NCBI GenBank assembly: GCA_013350335.1
Contig: CM023539.1
Coordinates: 68,511,631-68,575,630 of the forward strand
DNA length: 64,000 nucleotides
Source of the DNA: Chimonanthus salicifolius
Lineage: Eukaryota; Streptophyta; Magnoliopsida; Laurales; Calycanthaceae
Direction: 5' to 3'
Each line of letters begins with the position of its first letter. Positions within the stretch are counted from its first letter, which is position 1. The translations under genes were made by a program, and so were the position numbers. Under the pieces are notes generated by a model that saw only the letters and a program-made list of their open reading frames with translations, made no database searches and had not been told where the DNA came from. Below, in pieces: positions 45,403-59,131 of this stretch.

Positions 45403-48400
45403 TAAATTTGAAACTTTCAGTTTTTTTTTTTTTTTTTAAATCTTATTAGCTCTTGCAATGACAACTAGAGAATTTCCTATTGGGTTACATTTTTTGAGTC
45501 TGACAGATCAATGTTCTAAAATTTATAAATTTCATTTAAGGGTAGACATGACTACCAGTAAGAGAGTTTGGGTGGTATTAAGAAATGTTTAGTTGTGAAT
45601 TCTCTCTTTTAAGATTAAAAAGAAGAATAAAATCTAAGTTATGTTTATAATAATAGAAGAGCACATCTAATATCTAGACTACTTCTTTCTCAAGAAGTCA
45701 AACAAATACTTGAGGAATTTGAATGTCCGGATTAAGTATTTCTAAAGAGAGCAAGTCTACCACAAGATCAAGTTGAAGCCTAGAGCTAAACTAGAAAGTA
45801 TAGGGCATCTAGGCACTTATTTTCTAAGGAGCATTAGGACTTAATTGCAATACAAGTACATAACACTCTTCCAAGGGGATCACAATGTGTTGACTCTGTA
45901 GGTCTATAACAACCCTACCTACTTAGCAATATATTTCATACTTTAACCTCAAGCACGCTCTCATGGTTTCACACTAAGATCTGTATCTATATACACCCCT
46001 TAGAAGACTTCATGATGAGAGAATAAAAGATGTTACTTATATCCCAAGATCAAGACTGTTTCTCAAGTGATGTGGGGCTCTCTGGAGTTGGCCCCCTCCT
46101 CCAGTGCCTCACTGACGATTTAATCTCCTTGTGTTCAAGCACATGGAGTTGTCGCTCTCCTCCATCTGATGCGAGTCATCACAAAGTTAATTTGAATTGG
46201 TTAGTAAAACCTGGTTGGACTAGTTTATCCTATATGATGGTTTAGTTTTTTTTTTTTTTTTAATATCTATTGTTAAAATTGGTTTGAAGTCATATTTTAT
46301 GTGTCTATTATTTTATTTAATTTTCCTATTTTTACACTATAATTTTTATAATTTTAACTTTAATTAGAAGAAAGTTAAAATTATTGGAACCAATACACCT
46401 AAAAAAAAGTTAGGTTCATTGATTAGACTAATAATATAAGTTGCCCTACCAAGAATAATTTAACCAAAGTAGTTAAACTATTAATAAGTCTTCACATAAA
46501 GAAAGACCATTTGTATGAGTTGTAAAAGAATATACAAAATAGAGATTAGGAATCACTAAAATGGTTGATAGGTTCTCGCCAATCATTTTATTGCAAATTT
46601 AATTAATGTGCAACGACTATGCCCCATTCAATATAGTATTGTCTGATTCAAGCTTTACACATACAAACTCACATTTTTATATTGAGACGTGCACTTATAC
46701 ACACTCCAAAAGACTTCTCCTATGTGATTTTTCACTCTCTACCATGCATGACACTTAGAGTTTCTCACTTTCCTCCATTAGGTGCGGGCCATCTCAATCC
46801 CCTTACCTAGGACTACAGTCATCTCATTTGTAAAGACTCTACCATCCAACATGATATTGTCAGCTTCAAGTTCAAGACACATGTTTTAATGATTTTGCAT
46901 TGGGATGTGCACCCATACACACACTCCAAAAGACTTAATACTGAGAAAAGGAAGAACTCACTTATATCTAGAATCTAGGATTGCTTCTTAGGCGACGTGG
47001 GATTCACTTAGATTTCTCACCTTCCCTGAGCGCCCACGGGCGAAATTACCTCTCTTTCATTCACGCACAATGGAGTTCTCCTCCTCCTTCCGGTGGTGAT
47101 TTCTTTCTTTGCCACGCAGGAAGGTTGGATTTTCCCATCCTCTTCCACTCGTGTGGGCCATCACATAATGCATATGATAAGTAAACAATTCATTTATAGA
47201 TTTTTTTTATATCAAATTTAATTTCAAATACCAACTTTATATAGATGAATAAATGACTCCGATAATTAAAATGAATATGAGAAAATGAACTTTTTCTTTT
47301 TAGTCATGAGAAAATCAATAATTTGTATTTAAATCAAAATGGCATTTCCTTCACCTTCCACATTTAAATGGTAGAAGTTTCCACAAAGCAGATGTACGCA
47401 TTAGTGAATGAATAATAATAAAGATCATACATACCACATAAATGTAGGGCCCATTAGAGGAAATAACCATGTCAATTGTATCATGGGCCCACCCACTGGC
47501 ATGGACCAAGAGAAATTACTTGTATTCGTTGAATAGTTTTTCAGGTACAATTTCAACATTGACAATGAAAGATATTTTCATAATTGTGACAGGTACCGAA
47601 AATAGTAACATGTACTCCCTTATTTGTATTTGCTATTAAATTTTATTTACTGTGATAAATTATATATACATTTATGCACCATTATAGTTTCCTGAACATG
47701 TTAGTAACAGCAAATCAGAAGCCATCAATGGCCCAAAGTGTTCTATAAATACTAAGATCTCTTTGTTTCTTTCTCAATATCTCACCACACAATACTGATG
47801 GGCAGTTGTACCAACTAAGGATTTTGCATTAATAGTTAAATTGCAATATTATGAAATATAATCAATAAATTAAGTCTCTCTACTTGAAGTTCAAACAGAG
47901 TATTAATTTTTTTTTTTTAATACTAAAATCTAAGGTATTCAACGTCTCATCCTAACTAATCTTTGAAGTACGTGTAAACTTCTCAATATACATATGTCAG
48001 GTACAAAACAATTGAGAGTTACTTTTTTTGCAAATAAAGGCGGGTTTTGACCACCAAGTTAACTCTAAAGGGTTAAACTAAGTATCAAGTCGAGATATTT
48101 AAATTACTCTAAATGAAAATTTCAAAACATTTGGACAAATTTTAACTCAAAATCTTGTTTTACAGTTTAGCCACTAAGCTAGCTTGAGTCAACTCCAAAC
48201 CAATCAAAGCTTGTAATTCATGGTTAACTAATATATCATGTTTAAATAAAGTTTTTTATTTTTATAAGTATAAGAGAAATCTTTAGCATAAAAGGTTATT
48301 CGTCATTTTTTATCATCTCAAAATGAAGAGTACTCAAACTCTTCTTTCCTTCGCTAAAAAAATATTTTGATGGAAGTGGTGGAATCGAAAAATTGAACAA

Positions 48401-50711
48401 GTCAAAGGATTTTTGCGTTTGATGAGATACCATTTTTTTTTAAAACGAAAATAAGATAGATCAGCTAGGATCTTGGTGAATGTAACGATCATGTCCTATC
48501 TACTATAATATTGTCCGCTTCAGACATCATACACTTTCATGATTTTGTGTTGGGATGTGCATCAATACACACTCTAAAAGACTGTATGCTTAGAAAAAGA
48601 CAAGTGTTACTTAAATTCTTAGAACGAAGATAGCTCCCAAGAGATGCAGGATTGCTTGCCCATCTCATCAGAATTTGACTTGCAAATTTCTCTCTCTTGC
48701 ACAACGGAGTTCTTCTCTTCCTTCCATTGGCGATCACTATGTTCAGGAGCTTCCATCTTCGACCACTATTTCCATCTTGTATTAAGGGAACCCAGTATAT
48801 CATCTAGAGTAGGCCATCAAGGTGAAACCTACTGATAAAAAAAAGGAATGGTATGTGAATTTAAATACTGAACGTGTCATGTTAGAGGATTGCTCCACTC
48901 TATCTAAATAATGAGGAGACCATCAAACGTTTTAGAGTCAATTCCATCAAATTATTTTAATCTTTGATTTTTTAAATTTAAAATCAAATCATTAAATAAA
49001 TTTTATATGTTTAAGATTCAACCCAATTGTGAAAATTCTCTCTAAGTTAGATTTAAATCAAATAGAAAAACAATATGTATAGGAGTAGTTTAAATTCATC
49101 ATTCTAGAGGGGTGGAAAATTTCGACAAGTGAACTTGATCTGACTTGAAAAAAATAGAGGGGTTCTGAATCCAAATCTGATACGACCAGAATGAAAAAAA
49201 ATAATATTTAAGTAATTTATTTATTTTTTACTCATTAATTTTAAATCTTGTATCCTACTCAAGTTTAAAATTTCTAAATTATTGCTTCAATTTTCTATAG
49301 CTCAATGGCCCCATATGAAAGGAAAGTCTTCTTATCTTCCATTTTCTATTAAAATAAATTTCTTCTCATTTTTCATTTTTTTTTTTTCAGTTCCCAAGCC
49401 CCAGCGTGACATGGGGGTCTTTTGGTTTTTTTAAAATAGATATATAAATAGGATATTTTTTCTTAATATTTTTCAATTCTTTTTGATTTTACACACAGTC
49501 TTCTGATTTATTAAATTAAAATACATATTGTAGACATTGTAAAAATCAACTTCAACGAATATGTATATAATACAATGATATGAATTAAGACAAATGAACA
49601 AATTGATGACTTGATTTCAATCTAAGAACAACACTCAGTCCCTAATGTATGATTGCCACAAGTACATCTCTGTCAATCCAATTGTCCATGATTGAATGAT
49701 TGAATTACATATATGGCTTAATCCTTTGTGTTAATATAAAAAAATCAAGATTGAGTCATCATCAGCAGTAATCTCAGCACCAAATTATTTCTACACATGT
49801 CGCGTGGCCGACAAGTAACATGGCACAAACCTCAGAGAGACGTGTCGAAAGCACCTTTGTTCGAGAAGTCATTAGAATTTTTTTGGCCTGTCTTATCTTA
49901 ATTGAAACATATAGATTAATATAATCAACTTTTAATGACTCCTGTGCGGTGGATTAATTTTTTATTATTTGTGTGATCTTGCATTGAGTAATTTGGGTAA
50001 AGCAGGTGAGAAACTTCTTCAACTTGTCTTCTTCTTCTTGGTTTTGAAAAATTAATGAGGGTGTTGAAGATTAGAAATAAGAGAATCTAAAGAAAGAAGA
50101 TATGAAATGGAAGTTGGTCTGGTCCACCATGTTAGAAGCACATGCACGTACCGAGCATTGCGGTCCTGAATTGATGCATCCTTTTCATGGATTTTGGAAG
50201 GATTTGAGAAGCCAATTTCAAATCTTTGGCACAGAGGATAGTAGTTGGGATTTGGGTGTTCGGGAAAATGACAAAACAAGATGATTTGGTGATTTTTCTT
50301 TCTTTTCTACTTGTAAAAAAGAAAATTCATGGATTCAAATATGAGAGATGAGACATCCTCTGTTGCTTTTCAATGGGATCTTTCTGCTGTCACATCTTTC
50401 TTGTCTTGTCTGGGGAACCCTTTCTGTGGTAAGTGTCTGCTTTGGCTCTTTGAAAGGAATATTTGAACACAAATTTAGAAGATTTCTTGCTCCGGTGAAT
50501 ATTGAATTATGTGGGCTATTCAGTGCATGAAATAATAAAATAAATCCCCTCAAACTGCTTCTCTGTGTAGTCTTGTGATGATCGCTTGTTCTTTCTTATT
50601 TTAGTCCAAATGGTCAGATTGAAAGATATACTTAGTGATTAGGTATAAAGTTCATGATTTGGACTCACAGCGGTTAGTGTGAAGTGATAAAAAGTTTCGT
50701 ATTGATTAATT
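45403..50711. other. Intergenic region with a dispersed repeat family
   Basis: No gene is supported. Diverged copies of one dispersed repeat lie at about 45940-46200, 46615-46800, 46840-47170 and 48480-48820. They share TGGGATGTGCA.C.ATACACACTC.AAAAGACT, then AC.TATAT..AGAAT and GATGTGGGATT-type segments. Between and around them is AT-rich DNA. A 60-codon frame at 50102-50284 is unrecognised and not called. Confidence 0.5.
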
Positions 50712-51078
50712 TTAGAGTTACAATTTGGGTCAGGTTTGGCTTAATCCACATGATCCGACCTGAGAAATCATGCAGGTCGGGTCAAGAATTTTGAGTCATC
50801 GGGTCGGATTGGGTTGAGGAGATAAAAATCCGCATGAAATTCGAGTTGGGTCGGGTTGAAAATTTTACAAGTTAACCCGACCCTATCCAACCCGACCTGA
50901 TTTGGCTAAAATTAGGCTAAAATGGGTTCAAAATGCCGGTCAGGTCAGAATTCGGGTTAGAATTCAAGTCGGGTCGGGTTGAGAATTTGGGTTGGGTCGG
51001 GTCGGGTCAGATCGGGTTCCATATATATTAATTCGGATCGGATTGGGTTTTAAGGAACTCGACCCGCACGACCTGAGT
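50712..51078. mobile_element. GGGTCGG-rich element, left part, split by an LTR
   Basis: This is dominated by GGGTCGGGTT and its complement AACCCGACC, a pattern of certain plant hAT-like MITEs. Its right end (GAGTTGCAGCCCTAATT) continues at 54285-54300, beyond the inserted 3.2-kb LTR-like unit. The outer ends are weak inverted repeats (AGTTACAATTTGGGTC and, reversed, AGGGCTGCAACTC). Boundaries are approximate. Confidence 0.5.
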
Positions 51079-54000
51079 TGTAACACCCCGGATTTTCCTT
51101 AGATTATAAATATATTGGATTGATCCATTTGGATTGCAATTTAATAGAATTTTGAAATTAAAAGTTGAAATGGGTCAATTACACAATTATGACCCAAATA
51201 GGTTAATTACCCAATCATGACCCAAGTGGGTCAATTACCCAATTATGACCCAATGGGTCATGGGTGAGTTAAATTTTAAGTAATTGGATGAGTTTAAATA
51301 AATTAGTTGAATTGGATAATTAATGCATTAAAGTCCACCTCATCAAGTGAGGTGGCATGTAGGTGATGTGGCATAAAAGTCATCACATGCGAGCCAACTA
51401 AGCATGAATGCCACATCATCAAGTGACATGGCCAAGTGGCATTTCAAGTGCCATGTGTCATGGTCGACCATGTCATGGTTGACTTGGTCAACCAAAAATG
51501 AGTCCAATCGAATTAAGGTGTTGTTGAGTTGAATTGGCTTGAGTTGGAAAGTGAGTTCAAGTTTTGAGTTTGAGATTAAATTACTTGAGTTGAGTGGGGA
51601 AGTGAGTTAACATGAATTAAGGTGAGTTGAGTTAAGAAGATGAAATGTTTCATCTCAAGGGGCATGAAGTCAAGAGATGCATTGGTTTAAGCCAAGAGTC
51701 TCCTTGGTTAAACCGAGGGTCTCATTGGTTAAAGAAAACCATTATGAGGGAAAGTGAGAGAGTTTGGGCTGATTACAAAGAGACACAAACCCAAGGGGCA
51801 CATCACACCCCTTGGCCGACTCTTCTCTTGCACACAAGAGATTTCCATCTCTTCTCTTCTCTCTCTCTTCCACATTTTCATCTCTATACTTAGTAGAACT
51901 ATTGAAGAGCAAAGGAAGAAGAATGATTAAGGAAGGAAAATGACAGATCTTAAAGAAAAGAAGGAGACGGGAAAATAAGGTATGTTGAAGCTTAGTAACG
52001 TGAAATAAGTTTAAGGAAACCATAGCTTGGCCATGGAGTGGCCGAATCTATGGGTTCCATATTTAATTGGTTGGGATGGATGGCAAATTTATTATAAGGC
52101 CATGGAGTTGAAAATCCATCCAAGGGATGATTATGGGATTGAAACAAAGGAACCAATGCCATGATAATAATATGATTAAATAGAATAAGGTGGGGACTGA
52201 TTTTAATGTTTAATTCAGTGTTTAATTCAGTGAATCTTAGGATTGATTTTAAGGTTTCAAATCAGTGAATCTTAGGACTGATTTTAAGGTTTTAATTCAG
52301 TGAATCTTAGGACTGATTTTGGATCAGTTTTAGAATAAGGTGGGGATTGATTTTAAGGTTTAATTTAGTGAATCTTATGACTGATTTTGGATCAGTTTTA
52401 GAACTAGTTGATGGTTGGTCTTGGGACTGGTTTTCAGCCTTCAAACTATTAATTTTGGTGTCTAATTTTAAGACAGATGCTAGCTGATTTTGGATCAGTT
52501 TTAGGACCAGTTAATGGCTGGTTTTTGGGACTGATTTTCAGTCTTTAAATGGTTGAATTCGGGGACTGTTTTAGCTAGTAAAATTTGCCATAGTTGGGAC
52601 TGATTTCCAGTCTTTAAATGGTTGAATTCGGGGACTGTTTTGGCTAGTAAAATTTGCCACAGTTGGGACTGATTTCTAGTATTTAAATGGTTGAATTCGG
52701 GAACTGTTTTGGGTAGTAAAATCTGCCACAGTTGGGACTGATTTCCGATCTTTAAATGGTTGAATTGAGGGATGTCGTTGAACATGAATACACTTAAGAG
52801 GAAATGGGACAATAGGGTTCGGCCATGTTGTATGGCCAAACCCTATTGAGGATCTTAAGCGGGTTAAGGACAAGGAATGCATAAATACGTTGGGAAACGA
52901 ACATGGAACTTAGATGGAGATAGGGATAATGAAATTGAGATGGAAAATCAAACTAATATGTATGTTTGAACTTGATAAGGTAAAGAGGTTCGCAAAAGGA
53001 TTGCAATTCATCACTCGTGACCGTTGACGTTAACCTTGCAAGATAGTATATCGTACATTGGTAGGATTCCTACCTTATTGAGATACTATGGATTTTATAT
53101 GATACTGGTTTTATTCCAACTATGAGGTTTATTTTGAGTTCGACAAATGATATATGTTTATGAACTTGTTTTCAATGATATTATGTAAATTGATATGAAA
53201 TGGCATTCTTGCATTCATATTCTCATGCATGCCATGGGAGGGAATACATGGGACAACAAGTCAAGTCATGAGCTGTCAGGACATGACTTTGGGCTTGAGA
53301 CTAGCTTGTATGAAGCTATGTGAACTATTGATATGTTGGCCTTATCCAGGATTGCTAGAAATGGGTACGGTGTAAATTGGGCAAAAGACCTCCGGGGTAA
53401 ACAATCCAAAAGCCCTGCGCAGAGAGAGGAGTCCACACTCCATCGATAATTCTGATTAACATATGTGGAGAGGTATAACAGTGACCTTGTGGTGCCGTCA
53501 CAAAACACTGTGGACGTAAATGGCCAAGGGAACACATTGATATGGCTTTATTTATCAAGGAAACTATTGATATGATTTGTGTTGTGATTGGATATGGAAA
53601 TTGGGTGAGAGATCATTGGCATATGACACCCATGACATGACACATACATTAGCATGATTTTGATATGAGTATCATGCACTGTTTTTAGTACTATGAGATG
53701 TTTTACAGTTTTAATATGATGTACTTATCTTGATTTTTATACTATTCCTATGTGTACCATAACCCTACTTGGAATTCCTACTGGGCGTGTTGACTAACGC
53801 CCTACTTCTATCCTATAGATGATGGAACAGGGAATGACAATGACATGAGACATGAAGGGAGTCAAGTGTAGGAGCTTGGGAGATTGAAGTTTAAATTACT
53901 AGTTTTGTTTTCAATGATGTATTTGGAGACTTACATTTTAGTTTGTAATAACTTAGACTATTTTGGGACACTTTAGACTTATTTGCTATGGTTTGATACT

Positions 54001-54284
54001 CTTAAGTTTTTATTGAAGATATATATAGTGATTGGTTTTCCTGTTTATTGATGACACGAATATGAATAGTATCTTATTCATATAGATTATTCCGCAAGTA
54101 TTCAGAAAAACGTGTGAAATATTTAAGTGGACTTAGTCCACGCACACGTAATGGTGGCCAGTTAAGGGTCGGGTTTTGCAAACTTGGGCTTGACTTGCGT
54201 CGTGACAAGCCGATCTCTCTCACTCATTTATTAAAAAAAAAAATACTCTGATTTTTTACAAGTGAAAAAGGGCGGGGCGTTACA
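51079..54284 (+). mobile_element. 3.2-kb solo-LTR-like element
   Basis: A 3206-bp unit begins TGTAACACCCCG and ends GGCGGGGCGTTACA, so the termini are TG...CA with a long inverted repeat. Flanks TGAGT (51074-51078) and CGAGT (54285-54289) agree in four of five bases, as expected for an old target duplication. No gag or pol is present. Inside are degenerate repeats of CAGTGAATCTTAGGACTGATTTT (about 52200-52400) and a 69-bp tandem array (52527-52779). Very long LTRs without coding content suit a solo LTR of a Gypsy-type element, but strand and lineage are inferred. Confidence 0.6.
52527..52779. repeat. 69-bp tandem array inside the LTR-like element
   Basis: Units start at 52527, 52596, 52665 and 52734 (exact 69-bp steps) and contain GACTGATTTCCAGT, TTTAAATGGTTGAATTC and GTAAAATTTGCCA. 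Because 69 is a multiple of three, a minus-strand frame with a 23-residue repeat stays open across it. This is not evidence of coding. Confidence 0.85.
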
Positions 54285-54458
54285 CGAGTTGCAGCCCTAA
54301 TTAATTTGTAAAACTAATGACTCTATATAATACTTGAGATACCATTATCTCAATAGATAACTTTTAAAAATGAGTTTTACCTTAAGAATATTATTATGTT
54401 ATGGTATTAGAGGAGGTTCCGCGTGCAACCATAGAATGCAAATGCACATAAGGGCGGG

Positions 54459-54670
54459 TGTGAAGTGACAAACAATCTCACATTAGTTAATTTATGAAAC
54501 AATGAAATGTGAAGTGACAAAAAGTCTCACATTGGTTAATCAACCACAGAACGTAGCTCTACATGAGGGCATGCGTGAAGTGACAAAAAAATCTCATATT
54601 GGTTAATTTGTGAAACAATGAATGTGAAGTGGGAAAAAGTCACACATTGATTAATTTGTGAAGCAATGAA
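54459..54670. repeat. Four diverged copies of a 40-70 bp unit
   Basis: GTGAAGTGACAAA.A.TCTCACATT..TTAAT recurs four times, often followed by TTGTGAAACAATGAA. No function is visible. Confidence 0.65.
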
Positions 54671-56689
54671 AGAAATGACTCTATATAATACTTGCTCAAG
54701 AATATTATTATGTCATGGTTTTCTAACAATTAGATTTAGATGTTGGATGAGCTCTGAATAGAATTTTCTTTTCTTATTTGTCAAAAAATGATAGAAAGAC
54801 TGGCGTTATTTATATTAAGTGACATGGGACATATCTTTTTTTAACTTGTCATCATCTAATTTGTGATAAAGTACACCGATGTCACTGATTATCACTAATG
54901 TTTTTGTCATTTCCATATTTTATTTTTAGATATCTTAATTAATAGATTTTAAAAATCTGCATCCGAGGTCTCCTCTTTTACCTTTATTTTTTCCTTTTTT
55001 AAAATTGAAACAAGAGTAAATTATTGGATATGGTTGGTTAGAATTGGAGATTTTCTTATAATAAATATTTCTATTCTTATCTCTTTTCTACTTTTTCTTT
55101 CTATTTCATCGGTAGACTCTTGTATAAGATAAGAGAGGGACTTTGGTAGGCCGTGTGGGTGGCCTTTTGGGCACCACTGAGAGTCTTGGGAGTGAAGAGA
55201 GTAAACTGAGAGAGAGATTTGAGGAAAAAAAATGTAATTTGTATCATCTGCGGTGTTGAACGTGGACGTAGGCTCTTCACTAAACCACATAAAAACATTT
55301 ATCTCTTTTGGTTTGACGTGTGTTTGGTTTGATTGTTTCTGCCGTTGACAGAAAATTAAATCCCGACATAAGTATATACTAAATTTCTATTTTTTTATTT
55401 AATAAATATGTAAATTTAGGCCATAAAACTGATAATTTTAGAGTTTTCTTAGCCTCAAAATGAATTTATAGAGGTGGATAAGCTCTAAAAAGTGTTTAGA
55501 GTCCAAAAACTTATAACAGGTTTTAAAAGCTATACGGTTTAGAGTCCGTTTGAAATTCAGTTAGTAATGCCACCCATTTATTAACCATGCAAAGCATGCC
55601 TGTACCATTGGTTGGTTGAACCATGCATGTGACAATTGAAAATTGGTCTTTGAAATATCTCTGTACAATAATTTCCTTGGAAAAGTTATGAAAGTGAAAA
55701 ATGATTTCTCTGTTGTGAAAATTGTTTTTCATTATTATGTTTGAACCTTTTTTAAGAGATTATTTTTATAATTTTTTCATGTTCTACAATTTTTCTAGAA
55801 AAATAAAATTTAAAGGGAAGGGGTAAAAAAATAATTTTCAAGATGTGTAGACTTCAAAACCAATTCAACTTATGGACTAACCATGTGCTATGGACCATCT
55901 TAAGCATGGCTATGACAAGCGAACCAATCCATGACCGATTTATGACCCAATCAACTCGATCCATGACCCACAATCAACCTAACCCTACTTATGATTTGAT
56001 TTACATGTAATACCATGACCCGAATTAGACTTAAATAATATGATTTAACCTGTTGATTGCATAGATTACAGTGAGCAATTAGTGAAAATTCAGTTTTGGC
56101 CCAATCGGAGCTCAATAGCTCATTGATCCAACTCATTGAAGTTAGAGGGGCAAAATGGTAATTTACCATTAACAATATTTTTTGTTTGAATAATTGTTTG
56201 TTTATTATTATTTGAGTGTTATTGATTTTCCTATTAGGGATTTAAATTCTGAAATTTATAAGTATCTTTATTTTATTATTTCAGAAAAAAACTATTATTA
56301 AATGTTACCCGAAAAAGATCCCGAAATCTAAAGAAATGCTTATTTTAATAATTTTAGAAGCCTGAAAATTTAGAGAAAAATATGTATAGTTAGATTTTAT
56401 TTTAATACATTGTTTTATTTTTCCAGATGTTGAAAATATAGAGTTTAAACTCTTAAAATAAATACAAATTAAGTTAAGTGAATAGTGTAAAAAACATGAA
56501 TTTTGTCTAAATCAAGTAGTTATGGTGAAATGTAAATATCCAAATCTTTATAGTACCTTTAGTTTTTAAAACCTAACATTTTGGGTGTGATGGATTAAAT
56601 TAAATAAATAATTTAATAGCTAAACATTTAAAAATAAAGAAACTGGATTAAATTGCAAATAATTTTTTTAGAGGGCTAAAATACAAAAA
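54671..56689. other. AT-rich intergenic DNA, no gene seen
   Basis: Ordinary AT-rich sequence. The short open frames have no recognisable similarity. A motif group ATGACCCG/ATGATTTGA-like near 55900-56020 resembles other TE fragments in this window. Confidence 0.4.
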
Positions 56690-59131
56690 CCCAAACTTCT
56701 GCAAGCACCTGCGTAGCAGGTGATGCGATGAAGTAGTTGCATGAGTGTCGACTCATGCAAGCTATGATTTATGTGACAAAGATGATGTGGTCTCTCCTCA
56801 GCCTTGCATTGTACTTACCACCCTAGCCCTACATTGTCTATAAATTTAGGCCATTTCCAGATGATTTCTCCACTAAATTCTCACTTGAAAGCCATTGTTC
56901 TTCTCTGTCACTTTTTACCGTTAGCTTAAGTGGGAGATTTTTCCAGTTGGTATTTTCAACCTAGGAATGAAAGCGAAGGTAACCATTGTCTTTGTTTTGA
57001 AATTCTAATCAGTTTATAATTAAATAGAAGTCATTTTGGTTCAGTTTTGAATATGAAAATCAGTTTTGAAGTTTAGTGAAAAACTTAAATTTTCTTGTGT
57101 CTTATTGGTTTTCCGTTTTAATCTGATGTTCTAACCAGTTTAAGGACTTCAATTGATTTCTGAAGTAAAGAGGACTCATTGTAGAGTCCATCCGACCTAG
57201 AGGATGTGAAAAACAAATCTAAGAAATCCACTGTTTCTGGATTCGTATGTCATACTGTCCCACCCGTTACTGCTCTGTTGCAGGTGGCTGATGTAGAAGA
57301 CGACTCTCAGAAGATCCGAGAATCGGTCTTCGGAAGTTCCGAAGGAACAGAGACTAACCATTGAGCTCTTTGTTTCTGTTTTGTCATTCCGAGACCCCCT
57401 CGGATGATCCGAATTGTTCGAAAGTTCCGAGCAGTGCTCGGTATGTTCTGAGATTTAAAACCAACTGATTTTTCTGTTTTGTTTTTTGCAGCAGGCTTGG
57501 AAGTTCTGAGACCTGAATTTCGGAAGTTCCGAAGGACATAACTTAAATTCCAAAGGCTCAGCTAAGACTCAGTTTTAGGCAGTGGTTCGGAAGGTCCGAA
57601 GCCACAGTACCTGGTTCGAGGCATATTCCGAAGAACCCAGATGAGATCTTGAAACTTAGTCTAAATTAGGATTTTATAATTTGAATAATGGATTTTAATG
57701 TGATGTTTTTACCCACTTAATTAAAAGTGATACTAACCTCTTTTCATTGGTATTATTAGGTAAACCTATATTTTGTATTCACTTCCAGGCCGATATTCTC
57801 TATCTGTGGCTAATTCAGCCCGGTAGCTATCAGTAGCAAAGCGATTAACTTCGCCGCTCGGTAGAAAATAAGGGTTCGGACACTGAGTGTACCTCTAGGC
57901 CTAACTCAATATATGAGTAGTGACCTGAGCACCTTATATTTGTATCTCTATGCCTAACTTGCTATACAAGTAGTGGCCTGAGCACCCTATATTTGTATCT
58001 CTAAGCCTAACTCGTTATACGAGTAGTGACCTGAGCACTCTATTATAATGCTGATTATTGTAATCTAAAATGAATAGTAACCCATTTAGGAGACTCATAT
58101 CTATTACCCTTGGAGTTTTTCAGAAAATATGATGAAAGGATTTGAAATACTGTGATTATGTGTATTATGCTTGATTGATGATTGTATAATTCGTTGTATT
58201 CTTATTTTTCATGTTTTGACAGATATCTCAATACCCCACACTTTCAGTGAGGAGACTTAACATTGCAGTAGGAGTTAATCAGGTTAAAAGGATCTAGTGC
58301 AATGAGTGGTTTTAAGGATCAGACTTAATGAACCCACTTATATGCCTAGACATGATGCACTATTGTGAAAAATGCTTATTAATATTAACAATGTTTATTG
58401 TATATTATGATTATGATGATGAAATGCTTATGAGCTATGATGATATTGATACTGCTTCCACGTACCCTTAACTACTGAACTATTGTCAGCCCAGGTATGT
58501 CGGTTTGCGTCTACTGGCCCAGGTGTGTCAGTTGCTGGCCCAGGTGTGTCAGTACCGGCCCAAGTGTGTCGGAGATGTACTTGCAAGATTCTGCATTTTG
58601 ACCGTGTCGGGACTTAATGCTTATAGTCAGTATAGTGTCTAGGTGTTGCGTTGGATATCAGCAGTAATTTGAGAGTGATTTGATATTTTGGCATGACAAC
58701 CATATTATGATGAAAATGTTGATTTTGGCTAACCTGATAATTGTTACGCTGCATTGTTATGTTATTTCACTAGACTAGTTAGCTCACCTCACTTACATTT
58801 CAGGAGATATACCCGAGGAGGAGGAACCTCCATTTCATGCTTAAAGATGGATAAACTGATGCGGTTACTTAGAATCCCATGGATGAAAATTACATTTATT
58901 TTGTTTATTGGTTCTTGGAACCATGTTTTGTAAAGTACCTCTTGTGGTACTTATTTTGTAATCATTTATGAACCACTTTATTACTGCTAATAACTCTGTT
59001 ATGAATGATATTACCCCTTTTATGATGGAAATATTTGTTTGTATGCTGTATGCTCAAAAAATGGTAGACATATAGTATATCATTGAGTTCACATGTAAAG
59101 AGCATGTATGACATTTATTTCTGGGTCTAAC
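56690..59131 (+). mobile_element. LTR-like non-coding repeat block 1
   Basis: This block is less AT-rich and has no protein-coding frame. It contains repeated TTCGGAAGTTCCGAA dyads (57329-57600), three 53-bp tandem units (57893-58045), short GGCCCAGGTGTGTCAG units (58487-58572) and a terminal AGGAGATATACCCGAGGAGGAGG segment (58801-58830) of the sort found near retroelement leaders. Ends could not be set, so this is inferred to be LTR or untranslated-region sequence. Confidence 0.4.
57893..58045. repeat. 53-bp tandem repeat, three copies
   Basis: GCCTAACT starts at 57899, 57952 and 58005 (53-bp steps). Units share ATA.GAGTAGTG.CCTGAGCAC and TATTTGTATCTCTA. Confidence 0.85.

Noticed and set aside
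50102..50284. 60-codon open frame starting with ATG
   Set aside because: No recognised family, no splice or promoter support, and the opposite strand is also open; left uncalled.
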